From positions 186,001 to 250,000 of the forward strand of contig NZ_VSFF01000002.1 of NCBI RefSeq assembly GCF_008085905.1: DNA of 64,000 nt, read 5' to 3'. The notes under the pieces were generated by a model. That model did not search any database. It was not told the origin of the DNA and saw only the letters and a program-made list of their open reading frames with translations. Positions 16,746 through 25,326 of the stretch are shown piece after piece. The DNA is from Actinomadura syzygii. GTDB lineage: Bacteria; Actinomycetota; Actinomycetes; Streptosporangiales; Streptosporangiaceae. The number at the start of each line of letters is the position of its first letter. Within the stretch, counting starts at the first letter, position 1. The position numbers and the translations under genes were made by a program.

Positions 16746-17432
16746 TCAGCGTCGCAGCCACTCGTCCAGGAGCGAGACCTCGGCCTTGCTGAGGCCCGGC
16801 AGTTCCGGCATGAGGATGCGGAAGGCCGCGACGACGGCCGCGGGGTCCCCGGTGGGGACGGCGGGCTCGTCCGTGAGGATGGCGCGGGCGATCGCGTCGA
16901 AGGCGGCGTCCGCCAGGGTCGGGTCGCTCTCCTCGGGGGGCAGCGTCAACAGGGTGTGGACGGTTCCGATCCCCGCCGAGCGGATGAGGTTGACGGCGCG
17001 TTCCTCGCTCACCCGGAGCCGTCCGGCGGCGGCGATCCTGTGGACCCGCTCGGCGAGGATGCGGACGCCCTTGACCTGCGCCGGGGTGTGGCGGGCGCGG
17101 GCCGGGTCCAGCAGCAGGCCGAAGACGTAGGGGTTGGCCAGGCCGAAGCTGATCTGCGTGTCCCAGCCGGCGCGGAGGTCGTCCACGGGGTCGTCCGAGG
17201 GGGCCGCGGTCTGCTTGCTCGCCACATGCTCGACGAAGACGTGCTCCGCGGCGGCGTCCAGTAGGTCGTCCTTGCCCTGGAAGAAGCGGTAGAGGGCCGG
17301 TGGTTGCAGCCCGGCCTCCTGGGCGACGCGGCGCGTGGTCACCGCGACCGGCCCGTGCTCGCGCAGCAGGACGGCCGCCGCCTTGACGATGCGGTCCCGT
17401 GTGACGTCTCGCCGCAGCGCGTTCGGTGTCAT
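16746..17432 (-). CDS. TetR-family transcriptional regulator
   Basis: 228 residues. The N-terminal helix-turn-helix is RIVKAAAVLLREHGPVAVTTRRVAQEAGLQPPALYRFF; the rest is an all-helical ligand domain. It is divergent from the NmrA-like gene across 93 bases that hold overlapping TGGA/TCCA palindromes. The natural reading is local repression of that gene. Confidence 0.85.
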   Translation of the reverse strand: MTPNALRRDVTRDRIVKAAAVLLREHGPVAVTTRRVAQEAGLQPPALYRFFQGKDDLLDAAAEHVFVEHVASKQTAAPSDDPVDDLRAGWDTQISFGLANPYVFGLLLDPARARHTPAQVKGVRILAERVHRIAAAGRLRVSEERAVNLIRSAGIGTVHTLLTLPPEESDPTLADAAFDAIARAILTDEPAVPTGDPAAVVAAFRILMPELPGLSKAEVSLLDEWLRR

Positions 17433-17487
17433 GAGAACGATGATACCGCTGCCTTGAATCCATCGGAAATATCAGTGTTACTCTCAA

Positions 17488-17502
17488 TGGAGTTCCACTG
17501 GA
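17488..17502. promoter_or_regulatory. Candidate TetR operator
   Basis: Two overlapping palindromes, TGGA-GT-TCCA and TCCA-C-TGGA, occupy 17488-17502, about 24 bases before the NmrA-like start and in the only gap between it and the divergent TetR gene. Confidence 0.4.
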
Positions 17503-17525
17503 ATCCTCACAGTTGGGAGCCATCG

Positions 17526-18431
17526 ATGCTGCTCGTCACAGGAGCCACCGGCCGCCTCGGTTCGCTGATCGTCCTTCGCCTGCTGGAGCGGGTACCGGCC
17601 GAAAGGATCGCCGTCAGCGTCCGCGACGTGGACAAGGCCGCCGACCTCGCCGAGCGCGGCGTCCGGGTCCGGGCGGGAGACTTCACCGCACCCGGCACTC
17701 TGGAGCACGCGTTCGCGGACGCCGAACGTGTCCTGATCGTCTCAGCCGCCATCCGAGGTGGCGGCGCGCTCCCCGCCAACGTCGCCGCCATCGACGCCGC
17801 GCGCGACGCGGGCGCCCAGCGCATCGTGTACACCAGCCACCAGGCCGCGTCTCCGCTGTCGCTCTTCCCGCCGCAAAAGGTCCACGCGGCCACCGAAGAG
17901 CACCTCAAGCAGCAGGGAATTCCCTATACCGCACTACGCAACGGGTTCTACGCCTCCACCATCGGCCACTACATCGGCGCGGCTCTGGAAACCGGCACAC
18001 TGGCCCTGCCCCAGGACGGCCCCGTCTCCTGGACGGCCCATGAGGACCTGGCAGAAGCCGCCGCCCTCACCCTCACCGAAGAAGGCGCCCTCGAAGGGAC
18101 AACTCCACCTCTGACGGCCGCCGAAACACTCGACTTCGCCGCCATCGCCGAAATTCTCACCCGAATTACCGGCCGGACCATCACCCGAGTCGTCATGGAC
18201 GACGCCGACTGGGTCTCCGCAGCGGTGGCCAACGGAATGCCGCGCCCGGCCGCTGACTTCGCCCTGACGATGTTCGCCGCCTCACGCAACGGCGAATTCG
18301 ACACCACCGCGCCCTCCCTGGAAGCCGCCATCGGCCACCCCGCGAAGACCGTCCACGAGTACTTGGAGAGCACCTTGCCGAAACCGCAAACATCCGCGCT
18401 TCTTCGGGGAAGGGCTGGCAAGACTGGCTAG
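17526..18431 (+). CDS. NmrA-like NAD(P)-binding protein
   Basis: This 301-residue atypical SDR has the cofactor motif VTGATGRLG at residues 4-12 and LRNGFYAST, typical of the NmrA/QOR2 group that binds NADPH and often reduces quinones. The start at 17526 is supported by TTGGGAGC. It is followed after 20 bases by a DinB-like gene, which probably shares its message, and is divergent from a TetR regulator. Confidence 0.8.
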   Translation: MLLVTGATGRLGSLIVLRLLERVPAERIAVSVRDVDKAADLAERGVRVRAGDFTAPGTLEHAFADAERVLIVSAAIRGGGALPANVAAIDAARDAGAQRIVYTSHQAASPLSLFPPQKVHAATEEHLKQQGIPYTALRNGFYASTIGHYIGAALETGTLALPQDGPVSWTAHEDLAEAAALTLTEEGALEGTTPPLTAAETLDFAAIAEILTRITGRTITRVVMDDADWVSAAVANGMPRPAADFALTMFAASRNGEFDTTAPSLEAAIGHPAKTVHEYLESTLPKPQTSALLRGRAGKTG

Positions 18432-18451
18432 CCCTACCGAAGGAGACCACC

Positions 18452-18937
18452 ATGCCCACCGCCCCGCGCCGCCGCGACACTCCGCCGCCCCGGGCTGGAA
18501 ACAGCGAGGCCGAGACCCTGCGCGGTTTCCTCGACTACCTCCGCACCTCGATAGCCGCGAAGGTCGACGGCGCCTCCGAACCCGAGGTCCGAACGCCCGG
18601 AGTGCCGTCCGGCACGAACCTGCTGGGCTTGCTGAACCACCTCACATACGTCGAACGCTCGATGTTCCTGGGCGACGAAGTGACTGACTGGCAGGCAACC
18701 TTCCAAGCCGCCCCCACAGACACCGTCTCCGAAGTCCTAACCCGCTACCAAGAGGCAGTCGGTGAAGCGAACAAGGTCCTCGACGGCTGCACGGACCTGG
18801 CCGCACCGATCCCGCGTCCCGGACGCCCCGCCCCCAGCATCCGCTGGGCCCTAACCCACATGATCGAAGAAACCGCCCGCCACGCCGGCCACGCCGACAT
18901 CCTCCGCGAACAACTCGACAACACCACCGGCCGCTAA
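18452..18937 (+). CDS. DinB-like protein of the DUF664 mycothiol-transferase type
   Basis: This 161-residue four-helix-bundle protein has the three-histidine pattern of DUF664: NHLTYVER, and later THMIEETARHAGHAD. Members in actinomycetes act as metal- and mycothiol-dependent transferases. GAAGGAGACC precedes the start. Its place after an NmrA-type quinone reductase fits detoxification of electrophiles. The N-terminal Pro/Arg-rich 15 residues may not all be translated. Confidence 0.8.
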   Translation: MPTAPRRRDTPPPRAGNSEAETLRGFLDYLRTSIAAKVDGASEPEVRTPGVPSGTNLLGLLNHLTYVERSMFLGDEVTDWQATFQAAPTDTVSEVLTRYQEAVGEANKVLDGCTDLAAPIPRPGRPAPSIRWALTHMIEETARHAGHADILREQLDNTTGR

Positions 18938-18953
18938 CCCACCGAGGGAATGC

Positions 18954-19763
18954 TCAACGCCTCCTCCTTCGGTGAGAGGACCATTCCCGGGCGAGCAGCA
19001 GGTTGGTCGAAACATGCGACTTGGGACGAGCGGCGCTGATCTGGTTCCACCGTTCAGCCGACAGATGCGCGTATAGGTCGATGTCCGCAGGGTCGGCCTG
19101 CAACCATGACGGAAACTGCGCTGCCCACCGTTCGGCCTCGGCAGGGGAATGCCCCGCATGCACCAACCATGGGATCACCTGACCGATCTCGATCCAAGGT
19201 GCGCCGCGGGACGCGAATCCCCAATCCACCACGTGAAAGCGCCGATCAGGGCCGATCAGCAGATTGTGCGGGTTGAGATCGGTGTGCAGAAGGGCGTTCC
19301 CGGCCATGGGGGACACATCGTCGGACAGGGACTCCCAGCGCCGTTCGACGCGCATGACGACGGCGTCCGGACAGGGGGTGGCCTGGAGTCGCTGAACCGC
19401 CTCCGCCAGCGTCACCAGGTCCGGACTGCCTGGTGAGTAGTCGCTGAGGCGGCCCTCGACGTGCTCGAAACCCAACGCGAGCCACCCCCCGGACTCCACC
19501 GTCCAATGGAGCCGGGGGGCCAACTCGGGGACGCAGGGGTTGACCGCCGCTTCCCTGCGCAGCGCGCGAACCCGCGGCCCGTCCTCGCTGGGGGAAACCC
19601 TCGGAGCGGCTTTGATGAAGACCCGCCCCGAAGGCCCCGAAACGGTGACGGCGAGATCGACGTTACTCCCGCCCCCAGGGGCTTGGACGATGCGAACCGC
19701 ACCGGTGCGCTCCATGATCGCATCCCGCACTTTCGCAGGCAGCCTCGCCCATTCGCCCCGCAT
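18954..19763 (-). CDS. Aminoglycoside phosphotransferase-fold kinase
   Basis: This 269-residue APH-family protein has the Brenner-type catalytic loop HTDLNPHNLL and the metal site VDWGFA. Such proteins phosphorylate small molecules; many in actinomycetes are not resistance genes. It sits at the edge of an accessory stretch with Scr1-type regulators. No partner gives away its substrate. Confidence 0.75.
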   Translation of the reverse strand: MRGEWARLPAKVRDAIMERTGAVRIVQAPGGGSNVDLAVTVSGPSGRVFIKAAPRVSPSEDGPRVRALRREAAVNPCVPELAPRLHWTVESGGWLALGFEHVEGRLSDYSPGSPDLVTLAEAVQRLQATPCPDAVVMRVERRWESLSDDVSPMAGNALLHTDLNPHNLLIGPDRRFHVVDWGFASRGAPWIEIGQVIPWLVHAGHSPAEAERWAAQFPSWLQADPADIDLYAHLSAERWNQISAARPKSHVSTNLLLAREWSSHRRRRR

Positions 19764-19775
19764 TCATGCCTCTCG

Positions 19776-20012
19776 TCAATCGCCGATCGTGCTGCATTCC
19801 GGCGGGCAGCACCCGGCCCCGGCGCCGCCCTCCCAGAACTCCATGTCCACGTGATATCCCGTAGCACGCAGGATGGGAACGGTCCGCTCCAATGCCGCTC
19901 CGGACAGGATGTCGGCGTCCACCACCGGCACATGGTGAAGGTAGGCGCCCGCGTGCGTCATCCCGAACTCGTGGTAAGGCTTGGTGCGCTTGAGGAAGGC
20001 GTGCCATCCCTC
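19776..20012 (-). pseudogene. Truncated copy of the glycine-rich-domain-like protein
   Basis: The last 79 codons of this frame resemble the C-terminal half of the proteins at 51168-51641 and 55337-55810. They share GWHAFL, HAGAYLHHVPV, ATGYHVDMEFW and the Cys-rich end CCPPEC. The N-terminal half is absent. The similarity starts where the stop codon of the DUF397 gene begins, so a deletion or recombination joined the two. The first Met in frame is at 19961, after the similarity has begun. It is probably not functional. Confidence 0.6.
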
Positions 20013-20013
20013 G

Positions 20014-20220
20014 TTACCGGTCGTGGTGTCCGGCTCGGATTTGGGTTGTGAGGATGGTCCATGCCTGGGGGGTGAGGGTTATGTGGCCGTGCTCGGGGGC
20101 TTTGCTGTCGCGGACGCCAATGTTCGCGTCGAGGCTCGCGACTTCGACGCAATTGCCGTTGGCGCCGCTTCGACTGCTCCTTCGCCACCGGGCATGCCAG
20201 GGGTCATGCGGGGCGATCAT
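20014..20220 (-). CDS. DUF397 protein (Scr2-like)
   Basis: This 68-residue protein has the DUF397 signature: WRRSSRSGANGNCVEVA, then VRDSK and LTPQAW. DUF397 genes typically follow Scr1-type XRE regulators; in Streptomyces the pair has been described as a toxin-antitoxin system. It starts 8 bases after the stop of the Scr1-type gene. The C-terminus HHDR ends at the junction with the truncated gene downstream. Confidence 0.85.
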   Translation of the reverse strand: MIAPHDPWHARWRRSSRSGANGNCVEVASLDANIGVRDSKAPEHGHITLTPQAWTILTTQIRAGHHDR

Positions 20221-20228
20221 GTTGCTCC

Positions 20229-21083
20229 TCAGGTCCGATGCAGGTCTTTCGCGGCCGTGGCGATCAACGAAGCGGATGCGCTCGGGCTGAGCGCTCCCGC
20301 GCGAAGATGTGTGCTTACGAGGTTATACCGGGCGATGTCCGCTTCCTCTTCGAGGAAGAGGTCCCCTGCCTGGCTCTCGATGTACACGATGTCAGGCCCG
20401 ATGGCCTCGGCGAAGTTCATGATGACGAAGGAGCCGTGCATACCGGCATGCGCTCCCGTGTCGAATGGGATCACCTGGAGATGCACGTTCGGAAGATCAA
20501 TGGCGGCCAGCAAGTGCTCCAGTTGCTCCAGCATGACCTCACGACCACCGACGACACGGCGTATGGCGGCCTCGTCCACGATCGCCCAGAGCTTCAACGG
20601 CTGATCTTTCGTCAAAGCTTCCTGTCTCTTCATCCTCGCGTCGACCCGGCCTTCGATGCGTGCGCGCGTGGACTCTGGGTCACTGCCGGAGACGGCGGCG
20701 CGGGCGTAGTGCTCGGTTTGGAGGAGGCCCGGGATGAACAGGCATTCGTAGTTCAGCACCTCGCGTGCCTCTGACTCGAACTCGATGTAGGAGGCGTAGC
20801 GCTCTGGCAGGTCGGAGGCGAAGGTGTGCAGCCAGCCGCGGTGCGCCGACTCCTTGAGCAGGGTCGTCAACTCGGAACGCTTGGGGTCGGGCACCCCGTA
20901 TGCGTCCAGGAGGCCGGTCAAGGTCCGGGCCTGGGGACGGACGCGTGCGGTCTCGATGCGGTAGAGCGTGGTCACGTTGACGCCGGTGCGTTCCACGACC
21001 TCCTCGCGGGTGAGGTCGGCGGCCTTGCGGAGCTGGCGCAGTTCTGCCGCGAGACGCCGCAGGCGCACGGTCGGAGCTTGCAT
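20229..21083 (-). CDS. Scr1-type XRE regulator (HTH + DUF5753)
   Basis: 284 residues. The N-terminal XRE helix-turn-helix (about residues 10-70) reads LRQLRKAADLTREEVVERTGVNVTTLYRIE. It is followed by the DUF5753 domain with FIPGLLQTEHYARA and the VIPFDTGAHAGMHGSF segment. It forms an operon with the DUF397 gene. The AT-rich region upstream (about 21150-21215) with repeated TGCA elements is the likely operator. Confidence 0.85.
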   Translation of the reverse strand: MQAPTVRLRRLAAELRQLRKAADLTREEVVERTGVNVTTLYRIETARVRPQARTLTGLLDAYGVPDPKRSELTTLLKESAHRGWLHTFASDLPERYASYIEFESEAREVLNYECLFIPGLLQTEHYARAAVSGSDPESTRARIEGRVDARMKRQEALTKDQPLKLWAIVDEAAIRRVVGGREVMLEQLEHLLAAIDLPNVHLQVIPFDTGAHAGMHGSFVIMNFAEAIGPDIVYIESQAGDLFLEEEADIARYNLVSTHLRAGALSPSASASLIATAAKDLHRT

Positions 21084-21259
21084 GTCGGTGTTTCTCCCTG
21101 GGACGACTCTCGGACGCGGGGCCGGGGCCCACGTTGCGGCGATCTTGAGTATGCAAACAATGCTAACGCAACCCTTGCACTACCACTGTGAGTAATGCAT
21201 CATTTGCAGAGCGTTCCATGGGGCGGCGGTCGCACGCAGGATGTCCCGGGAATCGGAGC

Positions 21260-21320
21260 GGCCCCGGGGTGGTGATGACAGCACCGCCCCGGGGCCTCAG
21301 CCCGACTGGAAAGGAGTCGG
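21260..21320 (+). ncRNA. Folded 5' leader of the anti-sigma-like ATPase operon (cis-regulatory candidate)
   Basis: A perfect 10-bp stem (21260-21269 with 21287-21296) is followed by a 6-bp hairpin, CCGACT/AGTCGG (21302-21307 with 21315-21320). The loop and 3' arm of that hairpin contain the GGAAAGGAG ribosome site of the downstream start. The same layout and similar sequence occur at 59489-59548, with a compensating base-pair change in the long stem. Confidence 0.5.
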
Positions 21321-21324
21321 ACTC

Positions 21325-21390
21325 ATGCTGAACCTATCCAACGGCTCGCCTCCGGCAGCGGAGGTCCGCTGGGCGGGGGTGGGGGTGTGA
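21325..21390 (+). CDS. 21-residue leader peptide coupled to the ATPase gene
   Basis: ATG at 21325 follows the strong GGAAAGGAG site and opens a 21-codon frame. Its stop overlaps the GTG start of the ATPase gene (GTGA at 21387-21390). The product starts MLNLSNGSPP and has no known domain. Its likely role is to couple translation to the next gene. Confidence 0.45.
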   Translation: MLNLSNGSPPAAEVRWAGVGV

Positions 21391-21784
21391 TCGTTTGGAC
21401 GGAGGTGTTCGGCGGGCGGGTTCGGGCGGACGTGCGGGAGGTGCGGGGGCGGGTGCGGCGGGCTCTGGACGGGTGTGCGGGGTCCTTCGACCTAGGTGAC
21501 GTCGAGTTGATGGTCTCCGAGGTCGCCACCAACGCCGTTCGGCACACCGCGAGCGGTAGGGCCGGGGGCGTGCTCTGGGTGTCGGTGCTCGTGTCGGCGG
21601 AGCGGGTCCGGGTGGAGATCCGCGACGACGGCGGGGCCGAAGGGCGTCCGGTGATCCCGCCGCAGGGGCGGGCTGGAGCGAGTGCGGGCGGGGCCTGATG
21701 GTCGTGGACGGGCTCGCCGATCGCTGGGAGACGCTGCTCGACGAGAGCGGGCGGCACACGGTGTGCTTCGAGGTCGTCCGATGA
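21387..21784 (+). pseudogene. Anti-sigma-factor-like ATPase (HATPase_c_2) with apparent frameshift
   Basis: The first 103 codons carry the N box LMVSEVATNAVRHTA and IRDDGG of the RsbW-like ATP-binding fold, then stop at 21698. The missing end is found in another frame from about 21665: the segment ECGRGLMVVDGLADRWE (from 21680) is the family's G2 box, and that frame ends at 21784. A single-base loss in the G-rich stretch around 21645-21680 would explain this. It may be a real mutation, a sequencing error or a recoding site. The reconstructed length, about 132, is normal for the family. Confidence 0.6.
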
Positions 21785-22176
21785 AGGGGGCGCGCCTGTG
21801 GGCGCTGATGCGGAGATCGGCCGGGACGGCGGTGGACTGGCGCGACCTGACGCGCCGGGACCAGGCCCGAGCCGTCCGAGACCTGCTGGCCGGACCGTGC
21901 CCGGAGACCGTCTTCCTCTTCGCCGGTCTCGGGCCCGAGGCGCGGCGGGCGTTCGAGGTGTTTTCGGACGAGGCGCGGGCCTGGCGGTCGATGGCGGAGA
22001 TGGAGGCGGCGCGGGGGCGGGTGTGGTCGCGGCAGGGCCGGGTGTGGGACGCGGGACTGTGCGTCGGACGGGCGCAGGCGTACCGAGCGGCGGCGCAGCA
22101 GGTCGAGGACGTCCTGATCGAGTCGCTCGACCTCTGGGGCCAGTACGAGCGGCAGGCCGGGGAGAACGGACGTTGA
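21781..22176 (+). CDS. Hypothetical protein coupled to the ATPase gene
   Basis: 131 residues. The start ATG at 21781 overlaps the stop of the shifted ATPase frame (ATGA), which supports that frame as the original one. The product is helical and Arg/Ala-rich, with segments DQARAVRDLLAGPCP and WDAGLCVGRAQAYRAAAQQVED, and has no membrane segment. I do not recognise a family. Confidence 0.65.
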   Translation: MKGARLWALMRRSAGTAVDWRDLTRRDQARAVRDLLAGPCPETVFLFAGLGPEARRAFEVFSDEARAWRSMAEMEAARGRVWSRQGRVWDAGLCVGRAQAYRAAAQQVEDVLIESLDLWGQYERQAGENGR

Positions 22177-22185
22177 CCCGCCCGA

Positions 22186-23340
22186 TCAGCAGGTGGTGGG
22201 CGTTGGGGCGTCCTGGCGGAGCGACTCGGTGAACTGTAGGGACGTCTCGAAGGACGCGTTGATGCTGCCTCGGTGGTCGGCGCCGTCGAACGTCCGGTAG
22301 GCGATGCGGCCATAGCGTTTGCAGAGGTCGGTGACGATGTTCTGCGTCGCGGCGGGGGAGACCTCGCGGTCGGCGGTGCCCTGGGCCACCAGGGTCGGGA
22401 CGTTCAGGGTCAGTCCGAGGGCCTCTTGCGAGTTGTAGTAGGTCTCGAAGCGGGTGAGGTCGGCGTCCGGGCGGAAGACCTTGTCCAGGGGGAGGCTCGC
22501 GCTCATTTGCCGGAGTTGGGCGAGGCAGGCGTTCGTCCGCCCGGCGGCGGCCAGGGGCGCGGCGTCGGAGGTCAGGAGGGCTTCGGGGACGAACGTCGGG
22601 TCGGCCGCGTTCGCGCCGTTGAGCAGGACGAACAGGAACGGCAGCGCCGCCTCCGCGCCCGGGTACTGGGCCTTGACGTACACGGCGGTCTGGCTCATGT
22701 TCGAGCCCGGCGCGATCGCCACCGCGCCCTTCAGCCGGACGTCGTTCGCGCTGGTCGCGGCCGTGTAGAGGGCCGCCTGGCCGCCCTGGCTGTGTCCGGC
22801 GACGAACCAGTCGCGTCCGATCCGGTGGTCGACGCGGCGGGAGGCGCGGACGATGTCGAGGACCGTGTTCGCCTCGCTCGCGCCGTTCATGTACGGGTGC
22901 CCGCCGGCCGTGCCGAGGCCCTCGTAGTCGGTCTGGACGACGGCGTATCCGTGCGACACCCACCGGTCGAGGTACGCCTCGGTGATCGACAGGTAGTCGT
23001 GCGCGGGGCCGGTGGCGGTGTCGGTGGACGGCGCGCACGCGTCGGCCGTCCCGGTCGTGCCGTGCGCCCAGCTCAGCACCGGCCAGCCGCCGCGCGGCGC
23101 CCGGCCGGGGGGAACCGCGACGGTGCCGGTCACGACGATCTTCCGGCCGCCGACGCCCTCGGACGTGTAGCTGACCGCCCGGTTCACGGCCGCGCTCGGC
23201 AGCGCCGCCGCGTTCACCAGCGGACGGACGCTGATCAACTTTCCGCGTTTGCCAGGGGCGGCCTGGGCGGTGGGGACGGCGATGCCCGCCGTCCCCGCGC
23301 AGACGGCGGCCGCGACGGCGAGACCTCTGAGGGCTCTCAT
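22186..23340 (-). CDS. Secreted lipase/esterase of the LIP family
   Basis: 384 residues. A signal peptide is visible (MRALRG, hydrophobic core, cleavage near AQA-A at residue 27). The alpha/beta hydrolase core has the GHSQGG nucleophile elbow, Asp in GTADREVSP and His in DGADHRGS, typical of the secretory lipase family. It could release sterols or fatty acids from esters outside the cell. It is divergent from the KstR-like regulator, with a 17-bp steroid motif in between. Confidence 0.8.
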   Translation of the reverse strand: MRALRGLAVAAAVCAGTAGIAVPTAQAAPGKRGKLISVRPLVNAAALPSAAVNRAVSYTSEGVGGRKIVVTGTVAVPPGRAPRGGWPVLSWAHGTTGTADACAPSTDTATGPAHDYLSITEAYLDRWVSHGYAVVQTDYEGLGTAGGHPYMNGASEANTVLDIVRASRRVDHRIGRDWFVAGHSQGGQAALYTAATSANDVRLKGAVAIAPGSNMSQTAVYVKAQYPGAEAALPFLFVLLNGANAADPTFVPEALLTSDAAPLAAAGRTNACLAQLRQMSASLPLDKVFRPDADLTRFETYYNSQEALGLTLNVPTLVAQGTADREVSPAATQNIVTDLCKRYGRIAYRTFDGADHRGSINASFETSLQFTESLRQDAPTPTTC

Positions 23341-23443
23341 GCGTCCTGTCTCCTCCTCATGTCCCGGACGGCGCGGTACGCCTTCCGGCCGCCGCGCACG
23401 CGGCGACACGGTAGGCGCGCGGGTCGCGGCGGCGGGACGGGCG

Positions 23444-23460
23444 GTCCCACTGACCGGTAT
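23444..23460 (+). promoter_or_regulatory. Steroid-cluster 17-bp motif, site 3 (lipase / kstR)
   Basis: GTCCCACTGACCGGTAT lies between the divergent lipase and KstR-like genes, 129 bases before the regulator start. It matches site 5 at 14 of 17 positions or better, and both continue with a GGCG-containing flank. Confidence 0.5.
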
Positions 23461-23572
23461 CGGCGATCGCGGGCACCGCCGTGACTGCCGGATATTGTTC
23501 CTTGTCAGCACCCGAGCCGCCGCTGAGCGAGCACTCGGGCCACACCCGGCCGGAACCCGTGGGGGAGGGATC

Positions 23573-24205
23573 GTGGCGAGGATCTCGTCGGCGCGGCCGT
23601 CCGCCGAGCCGAGCTCACCCGAGCAGCACGACCGCCGCCGCCGGATCCTGCGCGCCGCGGCCCGGATCGGCGGGGAGAAGTCGCTCGAACGCGTCCAGAT
23701 GCACGAGGTGGCGAAGGAGGCCGGGGTCGCGATCGGGACGCTGTACCGGTACTTCCCGTCCAAGGTCCACCTGTTCACCGGGGTGATGGCCGCGCAGGTC
23801 GACCGGCTCCGCGAGCAGGTCCACGCGCCCGCGCCGGGCACCAGCCCCGAGGACGCGGTCGCCGACCTGCTCGTGCAGGCCAGCCGGTACCTGATGGCGC
23901 AGCCGGTGCTGTCGGCGTCGATGCTGCACGCCTCCAACACCGCGCACGTCGCGACCGTCCCGGACACGATGCACATCGACAACACGTTCCGCGACATCCT
24001 GCTGCGGGCGGTCGGCATCGACGACCCGACCGTGCAGGACGTCACGCTCGTCCGGCTGGTCATGCAGTGCTGGTACGGGGTGCTCCAGTCGAGCCTGAAC
24101 GGGCGCGCGTCCATGGCCGACGTGGAGAGCGACATCCGCCTGGCGTGCCGGCTGCTCCTCGCGCCCCGCTCGAACGCGCCCCGCGCCAAGAAGCGCCGGG
24201 CTTGA
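23573..24205 (+). CDS. kstR: KstR-like TetR-family regulator
   Basis: 210 residues from GTG at 23573, preceded by GGGGGAGGGA. The helix-turn-helix RVQMHEVAKEAGVAIGTLYRYFPSKVHLF is nearly the pattern of KstR, the repressor of cholesterol genes in mycobacteria and rhodococci, which responds to CoA thioesters of sterol intermediates. The ligand domain is shorter and diverged. A site close to the known KstR consensus lies at 27436-27451, which supports the call. It may control this steroid gene set and itself. Confidence 0.65.
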   Translation: MARISSARPSAEPSSPEQHDRRRRILRAAARIGGEKSLERVQMHEVAKEAGVAIGTLYRYFPSKVHLFTGVMAAQVDRLREQVHAPAPGTSPEDAVADLLVQASRYLMAQPVLSASMLHASNTAHVATVPDTMHIDNTFRDILLRAVGIDDPTVQDVTLVRLVMQCWYGVLQSSLNGRASMADVESDIRLACRLLLAPRSNAPRAKKRRA

Positions 24206-24266
24206 CAGCGCCTCCGCCGGACGGCCAGGACGGCCCGCCGACGCCTTTCCGGCGGACCGTCCACCG

Positions 24267-24306
24267 CGCCTCTCCGCGCCACGATCCCGAAATGGCGCGA
24301 GAGGCG
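24267..24306. terminator. Hairpin terminator between convergent genes
   Basis: A 14-bp stem (24267-24281 with 24293-24306, one bulged base) with an 11-base loop lies between the KstR-like gene and the propeller gene, which run toward each other. Confidence 0.6.
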
Positions 24307-24327
24307 TTCACGCCTACCGAATTGCGA

Positions 24328-25326
24328 TCAGTCGGGGTAGGCGCTGCCAAGGGCGGGACGGAAACTGGTCGACGCGCCCGGCACCACCTCCGGGCCTTTC
24401 CAGGACCCGCCGTCGAGCCTGCTCCACCAGATCCGCTCGTCCCCGTTGACGCCCTTCCAGGTCAGGTAGGGGACGCCACTGCGCCTCGCCAACGCGGGGC
24501 CGACGCTGCTGTTCGCGCCGGGCACGACCTGCGGGGCCGTCCAGGTCGAGGAGAACTGCGGCAGCTTGTTCCACCAGATGCGCTCGTCGCCGCCGACGCC
24601 TTTCCACGCCGCGTAGACCTCGCCTCCGACGGAGGCCAGCGCCGTACCGGCACTGGTGTTCGCGCCGGGGACGACCTGGGGCCCGGTCCAGGTGTTGGTG
24701 ACCGAGTTGTAGTTGTTCCACCAGATCCGCTGGTCTCCGTCGACGCCCTTCCAGGTGACAATGGGCTCGACGGTACGGGCGTCGACCTGCCGGTTGGCCA
24801 TCGCGGGACCGAAACTGCTGAACGCGCCCGGAATCTTCTGCGGCGCGGACCAGTCGTTGAACTGGTGCGTCCACCAGATGGCCTGATCGCCTTCCACGCC
24901 TTTCCAGGCGAGCCAGGGACCCGCCATGTTCGTCCCGCCCGGCCCGACGCTGGACGCGGCTCCCGCCAATGGCTGCGGGGTGGTCCAGGCGTTGTTGGCG
25001 AAGTTGTTGACCCAGATCCGCTGGTCGCCGTTGACGCCCTTCCAGGCCATGGTGAACCTGGTCCTGTCCGAGCCGACGAGGGCGACCCCGGCGCTGGAGT
25101 TCGCGCCGGGAACGATCTGCGGGCCCGTCCAGGTGACGCCGTCGGCGTTCAGCCGGTTCCACCAGACGTGCTCGTCTCCGTTGACGCCTTTCCAGACCAT
25201 GAAGACCGCCTCGGTCGTCGCGGTCGCGGCGGGCTCGCGCCGTTCAGCCGAATAGGCGGGCTGCGTACCGCCGGCCAACAGCGCGAAAACGGCCGTGAAG
25301 AGGGTCAGCCGTTTCGTTGTTCGCAT
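24328..25326 (-). CDS. Secreted six-repeat WKGVNGD protein, probable beta-propeller
   Basis: 332 residues with a signal peptide (MRTTKRLTLFTAVFALLAGG, cleavage near AYS-A). Six tandem units of about 45-50 residues each carry WKGVxGDxxIWW near the start and WTGPQxVPGAxSS near the end. This is the pattern of a six-bladed propeller such as sugar-binding lectins or surface adhesins. No catalytic residues are apparent. The start at 25326 is set by GGAGG. A strong hairpin (25357-25378) lies upstream in its leader. Confidence 0.7.
   Translation of the reverse strand: MRTTKRLTLFTAVFALLAGGTQPAYSAERREPAATATTEAVFMVWKGVNGDEHVWWNRLNADGVTWTGPQIVPGANSSAGVALVGSDRTRFTMAWKGVNGDQRIWVNNFANNAWTTPQPLAGAASSVGPGGTNMAGPWLAWKGVEGDQAIWWTHQFNDWSAPQKIPGAFSSFGPAMANRQVDARTVEPIVTWKGVDGDQRIWWNNYNSVTNTWTGPQVVPGANTSAGTALASVGGEVYAAWKGVGGDERIWWNKLPQFSSTWTAPQVVPGANSSVGPALARRSGVPYLTWKGVNGDERIWWSRLDGGSWKGPEVVPGASTSFRPALGSAYPD

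Noticed and set aside
18938..22200. Integrative element with attachment sites
   Set aside because: No tRNA gene, integrase or flanking direct repeat was found around this accessory stretch or around 50.7-60.6 kb.
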